Shown one piece after another: positions 21,358 to 32,997 of a stretch of DNA of 64,000 nucleotides (the first letter of the stretch is position 1; every line of letters begins with the position of its first letter). A program made the position numbers and the translations under genes. The notes beneath the pieces were generated by a model. That model was not told the DNA's origin. It saw nothing but the letters and a program-made list of their open reading frames with translations, and made no database searches. This stretch comes from Marthasterias glacialis (lineage: Eukaryota > Echinodermata > Asteroidea > Forcipulatida > Asteriidae): positions 15,567,214 to 15,631,213 of the forward strand of contig OU452233.1 in NCBI GenBank assembly GCA_911728455.2, in the 5' to 3' direction.

Positions 21358-22024
21358 GTGAGAAAAGGGTGTGTAGTTAAGAGGGACAGTAGACCTTAAT
21401 CATGGTGCCGCCATCTTGTTTTTCCTACCACTCAAATCAATGCAAATCAAACCGAGGCTGGAAGGGCAAAATAGTCTGGTTCCTTTTCAGTAGAAAGAGA
21501 ATAAGTATTCAGTGATGCTAATTCACATGGGGAGCAAGACTAAATATGGCGGCAGCATGATAGTTTGTAGCCTTTTAGGCTCCAATTTCTAGAAGCTGTT
21601 AAGCAGCTGTTGTTGCCAATAAGCAAATCCAAATGGATTTGCTAAAGCAAAATGATAATGGGCTACAAGTTGCAACAATGATAAGGACATGGCATCTCCA
21701 CTGGTTACCTGTTTCTGCTAAGTAAAAGTTTTCTGTGCTAAGCTGAATTTTAACTTTGTGACCTGTGTAAATTGCTAAATGTTTAGACTTTTTTAGACAC
21801 CCGTAAAACATTCATAAAACTTCCACTGCACAGAGAGAAAGTGTGAAAATAGTGGGCACCGTTGAAAAAGTTAAAAAGACATTGATAACAAAATTAATTA
21901 ATTCATGGGAAACTAAATGCATATTGAGTTCAGAAAAGTTATTAAAACAGAAGTCTGGAAGAATTTTGAACTAGCACAAGAAAGTAAAAAGTTCCATACC
22001 TTGCCCCTTTTTTTTGCTAAAAAT

Positions 22025-22175
22025 TGTTAATGGCCTTTGAAAAAGACTCTGCTAGGGTTGAAACGTGAGGCCATTAACAATTCTTTTACATTTTTTACAC
22101 AACAGGTCCTTTTTGTTGGTAACCAGTTTGCAACAGTTAATTCTCTTTTCCCACTTCAACTTTTTATCTCAATTG
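22025..22175 (+). repeat. Dispersed repeat R3, copy 1
   Basis: GAAAAAGACTCTGCTAGGGT and the ACAGGTCCTTTTTGTTGGTA region match 50820-50935. The rest of intron 21358-24367 is AT-rich; three GCCGAGGGTTG-type units lie at 23998-24030. Confidence 0.7.
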
Positions 22176-23243
22176 GAAGCAATTTATTCCCCGAAAGACC
22201 TATAGTCATCGAATCAGCACATTTCAAGAAATTTGTCTCCTCTGTGAACTCATAATTTTAATTAAGTCATGTGGTTGGATAAGACTTGCAGGTTTACATT
22301 GTCAACCTATAGAGTCAATATGGGCTAGATTTGCAGTGACGCCATGTGAAATCTCTTTTAAATGGAGTATGTGATGGTTGCGAGAAAAGCCAGTACTGAA
22401 CGTGCCAAACAATCAAACTCTGTTCCTCATCAGGAGACTGACGTGTGTGGGCAACAATCTGTTGAATTTCTTGAATTATTGATTGCATATTATAACTATG
22501 TTTACTGTTGCCTGGCAACTGACTCGTTACTGGATTCTAGTACCGATGTCATTCTTGAACGTTCCTAGGTACCAGTACCATGACAACAAAAAAGGTCAAT
22601 ATTTGTGCAATTAAGCTTTCTCAATATTACGAATTTCATCAAGTGAGAAAAAAAAATTAAACTCGTTTAACCTGGGCACATTTACAAATATTTGTGCACG
22701 ACTTTCTTTTACTTTCAAGCACCACACATCGTTTAGTTTGCATCCCAGAAGCCACAGTTTCACGATTTAAATCAAATTGTCTTGTGAAACAAACAATTAT
22801 CTACGATGTCTACATAAAATGTAAAAGGCAAACCCCTGTAGAAACAATTTAACTGTATTCGTGGAAGAGTCTGCAGTGAGTTCAAATCACAAATGACCAG
22901 GATCTTTATCAAGATAAATATAAAATCATTTCAACGTGTTTCTGGATAGAATCACGAAATTGAAACGAACAGAGTACACTGTTTGAAATGCCAAGTCTTA
23001 AATCTCATCTAGTTTGTCTTCTTGAAACCATCACTTCTTTCAAGGCGAGATTTTTATATGGTGGCCTCCGGTAAACTAGTTTAATTCTCACTATCATGGC
23101 CATGCAAACCTTCAAAGCCTTACTTATATTTAGAGTGCAATAATTATGAGCAGTTAATAATAAGCCTTGATGAGTCAAGATTGCATGGGTTACAGTAAAG
23201 ACGGCACCGGGGGACAAAGTTCAAATCAATTATCTCTTTTTAG

Positions 23244-23328
23244 AAATGTGTCCACAGTGCGGGAGTCAATAGCTAATTACATCGACAACAGATACGCTGG
23301 AACCAAATTGTTGGAAAATTCGGAGTAA
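23244..23328 (+). CDS. Possible alternative terminal exon of CFAP97D
   Basis: TCTCTTTTTAG is a good acceptor. In the frame that completes a phase-2 codon, the exon reads N-V-S-T-V-R-E-S-I-A-N-Y-I-D-N-R-Y-A-G-T-K-L-L-E-N-S-E and stops at TAA. CFAP97D exon 3 ends in phase 2, so exon 3 could splice here and bypass exons 4 and 5. No transcript evidence is available from sequence alone. Confidence 0.3.
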
Positions 23329-24367
23329 AAAAAACGACGAAGGTCGTGCATAAAACATGAACGATATTACCATGGGTGTGTGATATTCACAAGGCTTAAA
23401 ATTGATTATTGACTTTTGAGGCTGGTCCATGTAGCATCTGTTCGTTTCCCACAGATGTCTCTCGAAGATCTAGTTTTTCAATTGAAGGAAATGGAACAGA
23501 AAAAGAACTAAAAATACCCCATGTTTCTTCTTAAATATTGAAAATAAAACATGAAAAAAATTTCCATTTGAGAAAAAGAAAATTGTTTCAGGAATTAAGA
23601 ATATTTTTGCTGAATAGTTTTACAGAGACGTTAAAAATGTTCCCGTTTATTTTGAGAATATTGGACAAGATATGAATTTGAAAAAAAAAGAAACATAGTT
23701 AATATTATATCCATAGAAATGAACCAGAGAACCCAGACTTTTTATTCCACCGCATCGTTCCTTATGGCTTCCCAATTAGTGTAACCCTTGGAAAAACCCG
23801 ACATTTGCTGAAATCGAACGGTATAAAGCGCATCAAAATATGGCGTGTTTTCTATGCGTGATCCACAGCTTTAGCGTGCCCATGTCCAGGGCAATCATGA
23901 AAGTGCGCGGCACGATCGCAGTGCTTGTGTCATGCCATTCCACGCGTTTTTGTTATGATATGCATTCACAGTGATGGTAACCAAATGCATTTCGGCACAG
24001 CCGAGGGTTGCCGAGGGTTGCCGAGGGTACACCATTTTGTGCGCCATGGACAAGAGCAATGGTGGCCAAGTCTCAGTTCTGTTTTTTTTTTTTATAAATA
24101 ATTATATCTTAAATTGTTTGTAGACTATTTTCAAATTGAATGTTCTGGTGCATTTGAAGAATATTTTTCATATAATGGAAGTATTTATGGAAAAGTGCTT
24201 TGTGTTGAATAGTTTTAAAGATGTCAAATTTTCCAAGATTTGAAGCTACCTTATAAACAGCAACTCTTTGATGGAAGCTAAGTGAGAATTTGTTTATTTC
24301 TTCATCTTTAAAGAATGTTTTGTATCTTTTTCTTAAAAATCCTCTCTGTTTTTGTTTTTTTTCACAG

Positions 24368-24700
24368 AGGAGGCAAAAGGAGGCCGAGAAGAATGGAACA
24401 TCTCGATCAGGAAGGAAATCATCCAGAGCCGGAAGAAGACGAGCAAAGTCACGCGAGGAACAGAGCAGTCCAAAAGAGGAAGAACCTCAAACGGCAGAGA
24501 AACCAGCTGAAGAAGAGTCCAAGCCGGCAAAGACAGAGGAGCCTCAACCACAGGAACAAACAACCCAAGAACCACAACAGGAAGACGAGCCGGCGATGGA
24601 GCAGGAGGAAGCGCCAGCAACAGAACAGCAGGAAGAGCCAGCGATGGAGCAGGAGGAAGCGCCAGCGACAGAACAGCAAGCAGAGCCAGAAGTGGCATGA
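24368..24700 (+). CDS. CFAP97D2: CFAP97D exon 5: acidic repeat tail
   Basis: Residues 173-282, acceptor TTTTTTCACAG, stop TGA at 24698. It begins R-R-Q-K-E-A-E-K, continuing the charged helix, then a basic Arg/Ser patch, then Glu/Pro/Gln-rich sequence. Within it A-M-E-Q-E-E-A-P-A-T-E-Q-Q is present twice as an 18-residue unit with a little drift. The tail is low complexity and probably disordered. Confidence 0.85.
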   Translation, partial: RRQKEAEKNGTSRSGRKSSRAGRRRAKSREEQSSPKEEEPQTAEKPAEEESKPAKTEEPQPQEQTTQEPQQEDEPAMEQEEAPATEQQEEPAMEQEEAPATEQQAEPEVA

Positions 24701-27700
24701 TGATAGCCAGGGTTGTAGTGCTCTGTCAGGCTGTGCTATTGTATGGAAACCTCCCCTCCGTGTCACGGCAGAGATGAATCTTTCAGCTTTGGTGCCCATC
24801 TCCGCTTATTTCGTTTTAGAATTCAGTCATTTCATCAGGATCGTTTGGACTTCACATTAGTGCAAAGCAACATTTTTACGCTGATGTAGAGATTTGCCCG
24901 AAAAGTGTCCTGCAGAAATTGAGCTTCGCTTTCGTGTCGAGTATAAACTCGGCTTTTTCACATGCAGCATTGGTTTTCTGATTTTCTTGCACAGAGTGTG
25001 TGCTTTGTAGTAATTTAAAGAAGCTTGAGTGTTCTATCTAAACAAATTGTGAACAAATTATTCTGCAAGAATTTTTTGTTTTACCTATTTTTTTAATGCA
25101 GTTTTTAACCAATTTTTCATCATAAAAAGGTCATATTTTATGAGTACACACGATTCTGATCAGAATTCTAAAATCACTTTCAAAATGCATATTTTTTTAC
25201 CACATTTAAAAAAAGACAAAAAAAAAAAACAAATACAAGAGTTCTTAGGATAAACGCTTAGCATTTGCTGTGAATTAGGGGGCCTAAATCGTCTTACACT
25301 TTAAGACGTGGTTGAGGTTTGAGGAAAAATACATGGTACACAGTGGATTTATTATTATTTTTTTAAAGGTATGTTCATCATTCCGAGGAACTTGTAAGCG
25401 AAATGTGGAAATTCCCTGACAGTTAAAGCCTTCAAATTTTTGGGGGAAAAACAGAGTGTGTCATAGAGAAAAAGAAGAATGTATACGAATGTAACAGGGT
25501 ACAAATTTGAAGAAAACTACATGTATTTTTTAAGGAACAAAGACTGCGTACTGCAGTAAATATAGCTCAAAGATATTTTGGATTCTGCAGTTTGATTTTC
25601 GCAATTTAAATCAGGTTTTATAATTATTACACGGCCTTTGCATACATGAATCTGGATACTTCTCGCGGGTTTTACAGTTTGGGTTTTTGACCAATTCCAC
25701 CTGTCGTCGTTAATTTTGGTTGCACCATATTTTAGGCGTCAGTTTCCCTGTGTGTTGCAGTAGTGAACAGTTAATGTGATGGGTCTGGTCACATACTCAC
25801 CATATTATCTTTACATGTAATTTGACTCTCAAAATGGTAGACCAAGGGCAGATAGTAGCTGCATGTGGCATCGCTGCAAGGGCTCAATACTATTATTGTA
25901 TACTGATAATAATGATATGACTGCATGTAATGCATTATGGGTAAAGAACAGTCCGATTTGGTGCTGCCCTGCACTGATGTATGACAAGCACCTAGTACTT
26001 GTCCTGCAGAATCCCACCAGGGTTACCTGTGTTTTTTTTCCAGTAGGACTCGCTGCGAAAGTATACAGTGCGTACATGTGCATTGGGGATGGGCTAAGCT
26101 GAATTGTAATTGGGTTTTTTTTTCTCTCTCTCATAATTCCAAGCTCTTGGTCTATCTCACCTGCTAAATGGATCTGACCAAAAATAAATTCTGGTAAACG
26201 CTTATCACACTAAAGCCCATTAGTTTCTGTCTCTGCTGTAAACTTTGTGAACTCTGGGATCATCAATATTATGTTATAGATCGATGATTTTCATGCCAGA
26301 TAGTTCATAAATAATTAACTGATCAAAATGTTCAATGTAATTATAGACATGGCATTGTTTCGGACAAACATGGCCGCCATCCACAATGTAAGTCAGTGTC
26401 TTCTGTACATTGATTACAGAGTATATACTTAAATTAATACTTTTGTATATTGTGTGTGCAACATTGTATAAACAAGTAATGTGTTTTTTATATGTCATCA
26501 ACGTTTAACTTAATAAAGAATGTATAAAGAACTAACGATTGATTCTCATGATAAAATCTGTTGAGTGAACGCCAAGGCTGTGGTGTGAAAGGCCGTGGGT
26601 GATGGTTAAGGTTTTTCAGGGGCAAGCAGCGTCTGTTGGCAAAGCCTTAGCGTCAAGGCTAGTGTAGGTTCCCCAGCCACAACAAAAAATTCAATAAATT
26701 CAACGCCACACCAACAAAGACAACCTAAAGAAAAATACAATTCGATGAAACAGTTTTTCCAATAACATTTAATAACTTTTTGTGTTTAAATGTTCACACA
26801 CAATCAATGGAAGATGCAACAAATATTTAAAAAATTGCAATTTCAAATGATTTACAAGTATTTGCATAGATTTAAATATTGTACACACACAACACTGAAT
26901 TTTGCCCCTCTACCTGATGTGCAAAACCATTTGGGGAGTGGGAACAAAGGAACAAACGAGAGCCCTACCAGAGACAAGGTCAACACATTCCGCTATTGAT
27001 ATCGTTACGTATCGGTAGAAATCAACAGTATCAGTGCATGTTCTGTAACTTTATCAATGGAAATAAACTGTTGTTCAAATATTTGCTAGATAATGAAGCG
27101 ATACCTGTGTTTGACTGGTACTCTTTTTATCTTGGGACCAATTAAACAGGACTGCTTAAAGGTGCTCACTTGTCATGCTTTCCGTGAACATCATCTGACC
27201 TTTGACCTGCAGGTGCCCCCAAATATTCAGGCAACAGATTGGCCAAGTCAAGTGCTAGCAATTTGGTGACCTGTAATAACGTTTTCAAATTCACAGGTTT
27301 GTTTTAAAATAGTTTTAATTCCAACTGGATGAATTTAATTGTCACAATACTTTTTTAAGTTTATTTTTCAGGCATCCTTGGTTTCATTAACAGAAATATA
27401 TAATAGGAATGATAATAAAAAATTAAAAAAATAAAAACTACAGAATTGCGAATCAAAGAAATTCTCTCAAAATTGAAAATTCAATTTTTAACATTTTGTA
27501 CACTACTAAAATTGATATCGGAATTTAAAGCAACACATCTGGCGCTTTTCATTTTGCTCAATACTTCACCATTCAAACCACTGTACAGAAAATTGAAAAT
27601 TACAGTCTAAAACATAACCTTCTTATTTACAGTGTACACCAATCCCAAGAACAATAAAAAAAAACTAAACTATACAAATTAAGACTACATATTGCAGCAC

Positions 27701-29006
27701 ATTAAGGTGTAAAGACGGCGTCTTTAAAAAAAAAACTTTCAGGATTTCAACCATAATTTAATAAACAACATGATTTATATTTCAGAGAGGACAAAAAGTT
27801 CCTAAATCACTGTTGTAAAGGAGCAGAAAGGGGAAACAATTGGGGGGGGGGATTGTGTCTTTGATGAAACAAGCCTGGAATTTGGCACACGGTTAAGGAA
27901 GTCATGAGAAAGATACACACATATGGCTATAGGGCCATTGCAGATTAAAATTTTGAAAAAACACAAGTAGACTTATAAGACTTCAAAACTAACGCTTTCA
28001 AAATGGCTGCCATTGCTTGTAAGTCTACCTATGTTTTTCAAAGGACTAGTCTAGGATTGTCTTTCTCATGACATACTCTGATTTTGTGCCAACTTTTATG
28101 CTTGTATCTTCATAGGCACAATCCCGTCACCTACCTGCAGTACTACGCATCTTTATTATTCATAAGAAATTGTGGAGTATTTTCTAGTTCCGGTGTTTCG
28201 TGACTAAAAGGGCCCCAATTTCATGGCGTTGTTTACCACAGATTGCTGTGCTTTCAGTGGCTTGTGCAGCACGCATGTAATTCTATGGGCAAGAAGTGCA
28301 GAGCTCTGTGGTAAGCAGCCAGAATTGTAGGGCTCAATTTTCGAGACTGGGACTCGACTCCAGTGACGACAGCAGAACACTCGGACTCGAACTTGACTCT
28401 TGTGTCTCGTACTTGACACTCATGATCCCTGAGTCATGTACGTTATTTTAGGTAATACTCTTTTGAAAATATTAGTCAAAACAACTGAAAATATTCTATG
28501 TAAGTTTGTTTTATGACGCCATGGAAACAACTTAAAGTGACAGCAACAGTTGCACAATGAAGTGACTCGTGACTCGAACTCGGACTCAACACAAGTGAAT
28601 CGTGGCTCAGACTCCACCTCGACCCAAGTGACTCAAGACTTGGACGCAGACTCAACTAAAGTGTCTCGAGTATAACACTGTCGGCAGCACCAAATAAATT
28701 AACATTCTATGTTGTACCCATAAGATGACACGAACAGGAAAAATCTCATGACCCAAAATGAAATGCTTGTCCGTAAAAAAACCTCAAAATTCCATCCACG
28801 TGAACAAAAAGCGGCTATTTTTTTATAAGGAAAGAAAAATAGCATGTTCCCTTTTAAGATAACAGCAGTATATTCATTGCTGAAGTCGGGGGTTAAGACA
28901 AAGATGGTCGCAACCTGTACACAGGTTTTTACCTTTTAACCAGTTTGTTAAGGATTTCTTTTTCTTGAATCAGGCGTTTCCTTTGTGCACATTTTCAACT
29001 CTTCAG
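24701..29006. other. Convergent 3' region between CFAP97D and RB1
   Basis: AT-rich DNA expected to hold both 3' UTRs. A plus-strand AATAAAG at about 26512 is a candidate CFAP97D poly(A) signal. On the minus strand, AATAAA occurs near 28152-28157, about 850 bases after the RB1 stop. Around 28340-28410 and 28560-28670 there are degenerate TGACTCGACTC-type repeats. No coding exon is supported. Confidence 0.45.
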
Positions 29007-29053
29007 TCATTTCTTGCTCTCGGCTACAGCAAGGCTGGCATTCCTATCAGAAG
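29007..29053 (-). CDS. RB1: RB1 exon 22 (stop)
   Basis: Residues 863-877, acceptor TTCTTCGTCAG, stop TGA at 29007-29009. S-D-R-N-A-S-L-A-V-A-E-S-K-K resembles the human C-terminus ending D-T-S-N-K-E-E-K in length and charge. Phase agrees with exon 21. Confidence 0.85.
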
Positions 29054-29121
29054 CTGACGAAGAAAAAATACCAATCCCAAATTTATTTTAATGACATTGA
29101 CATTGATATTTGACCATCCAA

Positions 29122-29563
29122 TAGACCGATCCATTAAGACCCGCCTACGTGTTGACCAATCACAGCCTTGAAAATGCCACTGAAAGTCCAACAAAAGTCC
29201 AGAACGTTAAAATTCCACTAGAAAAGTAAACAAACCGCCGCCATTGTTCTGACACACAACAGCATGCACAAATGTACTAACTTTTGTTTTGTTTAATTTT
29301 TTTATATTTCTGGTGGTGCAAATCCCATAGCAGTGGTCTCCGTACAGTCGTGTAAAAGTGGCTTAACAGTCTTCCTGTCTGCATTGTTCTTTGGACTCAA
29401 GGCAATGCCCAAAAAGCCACGAAACTAAACCCATACCGTTCACGAAAACATGTACGTGTGTGTGGCCACAACAGAACCACCGCTGCCATCGTGGCAAGAA
29501 AGTCACACTATGTGCTGTTGCTAGGCAGTTAATAAGGTAGGCAGGGCTTAATGGATCGGTCTA
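29122..29563. mobile_element. TA-flanked MITE family M2, copy 1
   Basis: Inverted ends GACCGATCCATTAAG and CTTAATGGATCGGTC are bounded by TA on both sides, as after mariner-type insertion. The interior (AAACAAACCGCCGCCATTGT, GTGCTGTTGCTAGGCAGT) is shared with 34861-35241. No transposase frame was seen. Confidence 0.85.
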
Positions 29564-29689
29564 CTATTAACCATGTGTTTCCATTATGCAGATTTCCTGG
29601 CAGGGCCTGAGAAAGAAAATTACAAATTAACAACAACCTACAATGTTGGCCCAAGCTCTATGGCAGCGCTTTATGGGGTCGACCAAAAC

Positions 29690-29832
29690 AGACATTGAGA
29701 CACTTTGGGGGACACTAGGTGGCAGCAGACTAAATTAACTGATCTCAGATATAAGAAGTGCATGCTCAGAACTTTGCAAACGATGGAAATTTACCTGGTA
29801 AGTCTGCTTCCACCTAGTGTTCCAAAAGGGGG
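29690..29832. repeat. MITE family M1, copy B
   Basis: Ends CACTAGGTGGCAGCAGAC and GTCTGCTTCCACCTAGTG, in the last RB1 intron. Around it, 29865-29935 and 30550-30660 (inverted) share ...TTTGGTTTGGGT...AAATTTACCC, so part of 29840-30660 is a further fold-back structure. Confidence 0.8.
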
Positions 29833-30194
29833 GGTCCAAAGCCTTCCATTAGCCTTTTTTAGGTATGGCAGACACGATAGGAGTGCACTGTTTGGTTTGG
29901 GTTTACACAAAAAAATTTACCCAAACCAAATGGTGTCTTGGGCCCAATTTAATAGAGCTGCTGAACAATGCTTAAGCACAGAAAGTAGCTTAGCACAAAC
30001 AAAGTGAAGCTTACCAGAATAAGGTTACCAGCCAAAATAGCATGTCACAGGTACAACCTGCGACTGGTATCCCGCTTATTTTTGCTTAGCAGCAACTTTT
30101 CACTATTTTCTACTTAAGCAGCTCTATAAAATTGGGCCTAGGTAATGTGTCCACCATCTCAAAATGGCTTGTAGTTCGCCACCATTTTTTTTTT

Positions 30195-30545
30195 TTTTCT
30201 AATTTAAATTTTTTTTGTTATGGAAGTCGCCAGACTCACAAGGCCTGTAAGCCACTCGAGGTGTTGGCTTCAAATCAGCTGTTTTCCCAGGGGCCGTTGC
30301 CACCTACTCCTGGGGCTGAAACAGAGTTACCCCCTTTACAGTCCGTAAGGATGTAGGCTTAGGTATCATCTATCAGAAGCCTGGCTGGTAGAGCAGAAAG
30401 CTCTACCTCCCCAACTTTTACGAAGCAACTATGGTTAAGTGCCTTGCTCAAGGAAACAAGTATCATGACCGGGACTCGAACCCACACTCCGATGACTCAG
30501 CTACCAGAGCATGAGTCCGACGCACTAACCACTCGGCCACGACAC
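30195..30545 (-). repeat. tRNA-derived SINE-like repeat
   Basis: The right end GACCGGGACTCGAACCCACAC...CTACCAGAGCATGAGTCC contains a minus-strand B box (GGTTCGAGTCCC-like) and A-box-like sequence. The left part (GCCACTCGAGGTG, CTCCTGGGG) resembles segments at 35875-35910, 33900-34030 and 53440-53470. Confidence 0.55.
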
Positions 30546-30725
30546 GCCACCATTTTGAGATATGGTGGACACATACTGGGGCACTAATTGGTTTGGGTAA
30601 ATTTGTCTGTACACACTAAAACCTAACAGTGCACTCCTATTTGTAAAGTGTCCGCCATACCTCAAAAAGGCTAAGTGAGCTAGTATTTTTCGTGTTCCAT
30701 TTCTATGATTTGAATAAATACTCAC

Positions 30726-30850
30726 TCATCATGGCCAGCCTGTGCTGCATGTTGGGAGGTAAAGCTCTTGTTCCCATTGGATCATCACCGAGTGATGTGG
30801 AGATCAAATGACCATTGGTTGAAGACACACTGTTGCCATTGGCAGTATTG
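30726..30850 (-). CDS. RB1: RB1 exon 21 (RbC)
   Basis: Residues 821-862, acceptor CTTTTACAG, donor ATGA|GTGAGT. Mostly a variable Asn/Ser-rich stretch, then L-P-P-N-M-Q-H-R-L-A-M-M-T across the junction, aligned with human L-P-G-E-S-K-F-Q-Q-K-L-A-E-M-T. Confidence 0.88.
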
Positions 30851-31202
30851 CTGTAAAAGAAGATTTAGTTTTAACAAAACAAAACTTCAATAAACGTAAG
30901 TTGTGTTATTACATCGTTGGTAAACTCACAGCCATTTTTGCAATGGATGAATTGACCCAATTCACCTGACGTCATCTTCACAATTATCTTGGTTGTATCA
31001 TTTTGGGAGTCAATGTCCCTGCGTGTTATTAAAGTGTAGTCCGAATTTTATGTGACGCGGCGTTTACACGCTTACAATCCACGCTTACAATCCAGGCCAC
31101 AATCGCCGCATGTGACCAGTGTGCAAGGGATCAATACAACCAATAATAAGAGGAATTTACACTAATCCGAGCAGCTCGGTCATGGTGGTTTACACCATCG
31201 CA

Positions 31203-31345
31203 CCTATGGCCGCCGTATGCGCGCGCAGCGCGACAATAGCACGTCAGCTGCGCATATGTACCAAGCAGCAGGCAGGATTCACAGTGCGTGTGCATCGACG
31301 TGCACGTGCGGCAGCCATAGCTGCGGTGGTGCAAACCATCATGGA
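31203..31345. repeat. Dispersed repeat, copy 2 (see 1-125)
   Basis: GC-rich sequence matching the start of the window. It lies in the intron before RB1 exon 21, with ACGCTTACAATCCACGCTT just upstream. Confidence 0.7.
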
Positions 31346-31485
31346 CGAGCTGTTCAAATTAGTGTATACCCCCAACCTGCGGTAGATGGTCACGTTTTGG
31401 TCAAAGCAACAAAAAACAGCTAATGTTTCTCAAAGATTTTGTGCACATACATAATGTGCTTTACTCGGTTTGCTGCAGTCGGCCT

Positions 31486-31622
31486 GTGGCTGTACATGGA
31501 ATTATGAACTCTCACCCAGTTACTGCATGTACGCATGATAGCCATAGAACTGATACGGAGGGCGCCCATTCACTGGGTGGGAGTTCATAATTCCAAGTAC
31601 CGGTATAGCCACAGGCCTGCTA
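31486..31622. repeat. Inverted repeat with GCCTGTGGCT arms
   Basis: GGCCTGTGGCTGTAC...GAATTATGAACTC (31489-31513) pairs with GAGTTCATAATTC...AGCCACAGGCC (31583-31618). Half of the same unit recurs near 32300-32355. Confidence 0.75.
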
Positions 31623-31661
31623 TGATCATGACAACAGTGCCCCTTTAATTGATGTAATAAC

Positions 31662-31805
31662 GGGAGTCTTTGGGATGTTAGGCGGCAGCAGACTTGTCGG
31701 GTGAATTTTCATTGTTTGCGTAGCTCTGTGCATGCGCACATTTCCGAGAACAATGGTTTTACCTGATAAGTCTGCTGCCACCTAGTGTCCTGAAAAAAGT
31801 CTCCT
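31662..31805. repeat. MITE family M1, copy C
   Basis: Outer ends GGGAGTCTTTGGGATGTTAGG and CCTAGTGTCC...AGTCTCC. The inner GGCGGCAGCAGAC/GTCTGCTGCC arms match the family. Confidence 0.85.
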
Positions 31806-31942
31806 ATTGGATTGGGGATAAAGAAAATAATTATTATATGTTTGCACCCATCTACTAATGCGTTATAAACACTATATACACAGTTCTTTCAGAGTCCTGC
31901 AAGAAAGACAAAAATTGAAAGGCTACTCTTGAGTAGACCCAC

Positions 31943-32085
31943 CTGTCGGTTAGAGATGTTGCCGAGGACTGGATATCCTCATCCTCAAACTTCAGCCTCT
32001 TCGAGGTGCTGGAGCGAGTATTCATGGAGCTGTCCACACTGGCTTCCCGCATCCTCTCATTTATCTCCCGCAGCTTCTCCGCCGA
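31943..32085 (-). CDS. RB1: RB1 exon 20 (RbC core)
   Basis: Residues 774-820, acceptor TCTCTTGAAG, donor GACAG|GTGGGT. S-A-E-K-L-R-E-I-N-E-R-M aligns with human S-E-K-F-Q-K-I-N-Q-M, the RbC core that contacts E2F1-DP1. S-K-R-L-K-F aligns with human K-K-L-R-F, the cyclin/PP1 docking site. Confidence 0.94.
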
Positions 32086-32364
32086 CTTCAAGAGAGAAAA
32101 AATCCAACACAAATTATTAAACGAGGAGATACGATTAACTGTGCAAGTCCCACAAACATTGGGACCTGTTTAAAGTGGCTGTGTCGTCATGATTCGGGCA
32201 GTTAATTGAACAACCCAGTTGCTACGCGGGTGTGCGCGCCGGCGGTCACATCACAGTTTGATAAAGACAGCATCCTTTGTGATTTGACCGCAAGCGCGCG
32301 GGTGTGCAGTATCTGGGTGAGGGTTCATCTTTCCATGCACAGCCACAGGCCTACAATAAACATT

Positions 32365-32560
32365 TGGTGGTCGGGTTGGCGTGGTGGTATCTTTCCTCGC
32401 CTTCCACCTCTAGGACCCCGGTTCGAATCCCGCCGGGGGCACTATGTGGATTGGGTTTTTCAGTCCCTACCTGATTCCGTGGGTTTTCCCTGGAAAAAAT
32501 CTGTGGGATTTTCCTCCCACATCTAAAACTGAAACTTCCTTCCTTGTTTTCTCTCCATGG
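32365..32560 (+). repeat. tRNA-derived SINE family S3, copy 1
   Basis: GGTTGGCGTGGTGGTA (A-box-like) and CCCGGTTCGAATCCCGCC (B box) precede a tail GATTGGGTTTTTCAGTCCCT...GGTTTTCCCTGG. The tail recurs at 33625-33705 and 40425-40505. The sequence between this SINE and the 32967-32997 microexon is AT-rich with no element. Confidence 0.8.
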
Positions 32561-32966
32561 GGTTCTTGGCTAGTATAGTGACTAAGTTCGCTTTTCTGAG
32601 ATTCCTTAGCTTCACAACCAAAATTAATTAATTAATTAATAAATAAATAAATATGACAACACAGCCCCTTTAAGCACAAAAATTGATTAATCGGATAATA
32701 CAATCAATTTCCTCACCAAATGGTCATATCCTTTGTATTTTGGATAAACAAGAGTAAAGATTTTATGAAAAATTGAAGAAAATATGTGGCTGATTTTGCT
32801 CTCCATATTAAAACAACTTTGCCTAAAATTGAATAAACGTCCAACCATAAAAGCAATTAATTTCATAATTGATTTCACAGAGCATTCTATGCAGAGGCAG
32901 TGTTTAGAAAAATGTATAAATGAAAAACTGCCAGTCCCAATTTTTATATTGATGTATTCTACTCAC

Positions 32967-32997
32967 CCCTGGCCCCTCGCCAAAACTGTAACGAGTT
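32967..32997 (-). CDS. RB1: RB1 exon 19 (31-bp microexon)
   Basis: Residues 763-773. A 31-base exon between TTTTGCAG and GGG|GTGAGT encodes T-R-Y-S-F-G-E-G-P-G, resembling human S-R-I-L-V-S-I-G-E-S-F-G. It was found because exons 18 (phase 2) and 20 (phase 0) cannot join directly; this exon restores the frame exactly. No open-frame search would flag it. Confidence 0.8.

Noticed and set aside
24315..24860. Long frames overlapping CFAP97D exon 5 on both strands
   Set aside because: They shadow the repetitive Glu/Gln-rich exon; the chosen frame alone continues exon 4 in phase.
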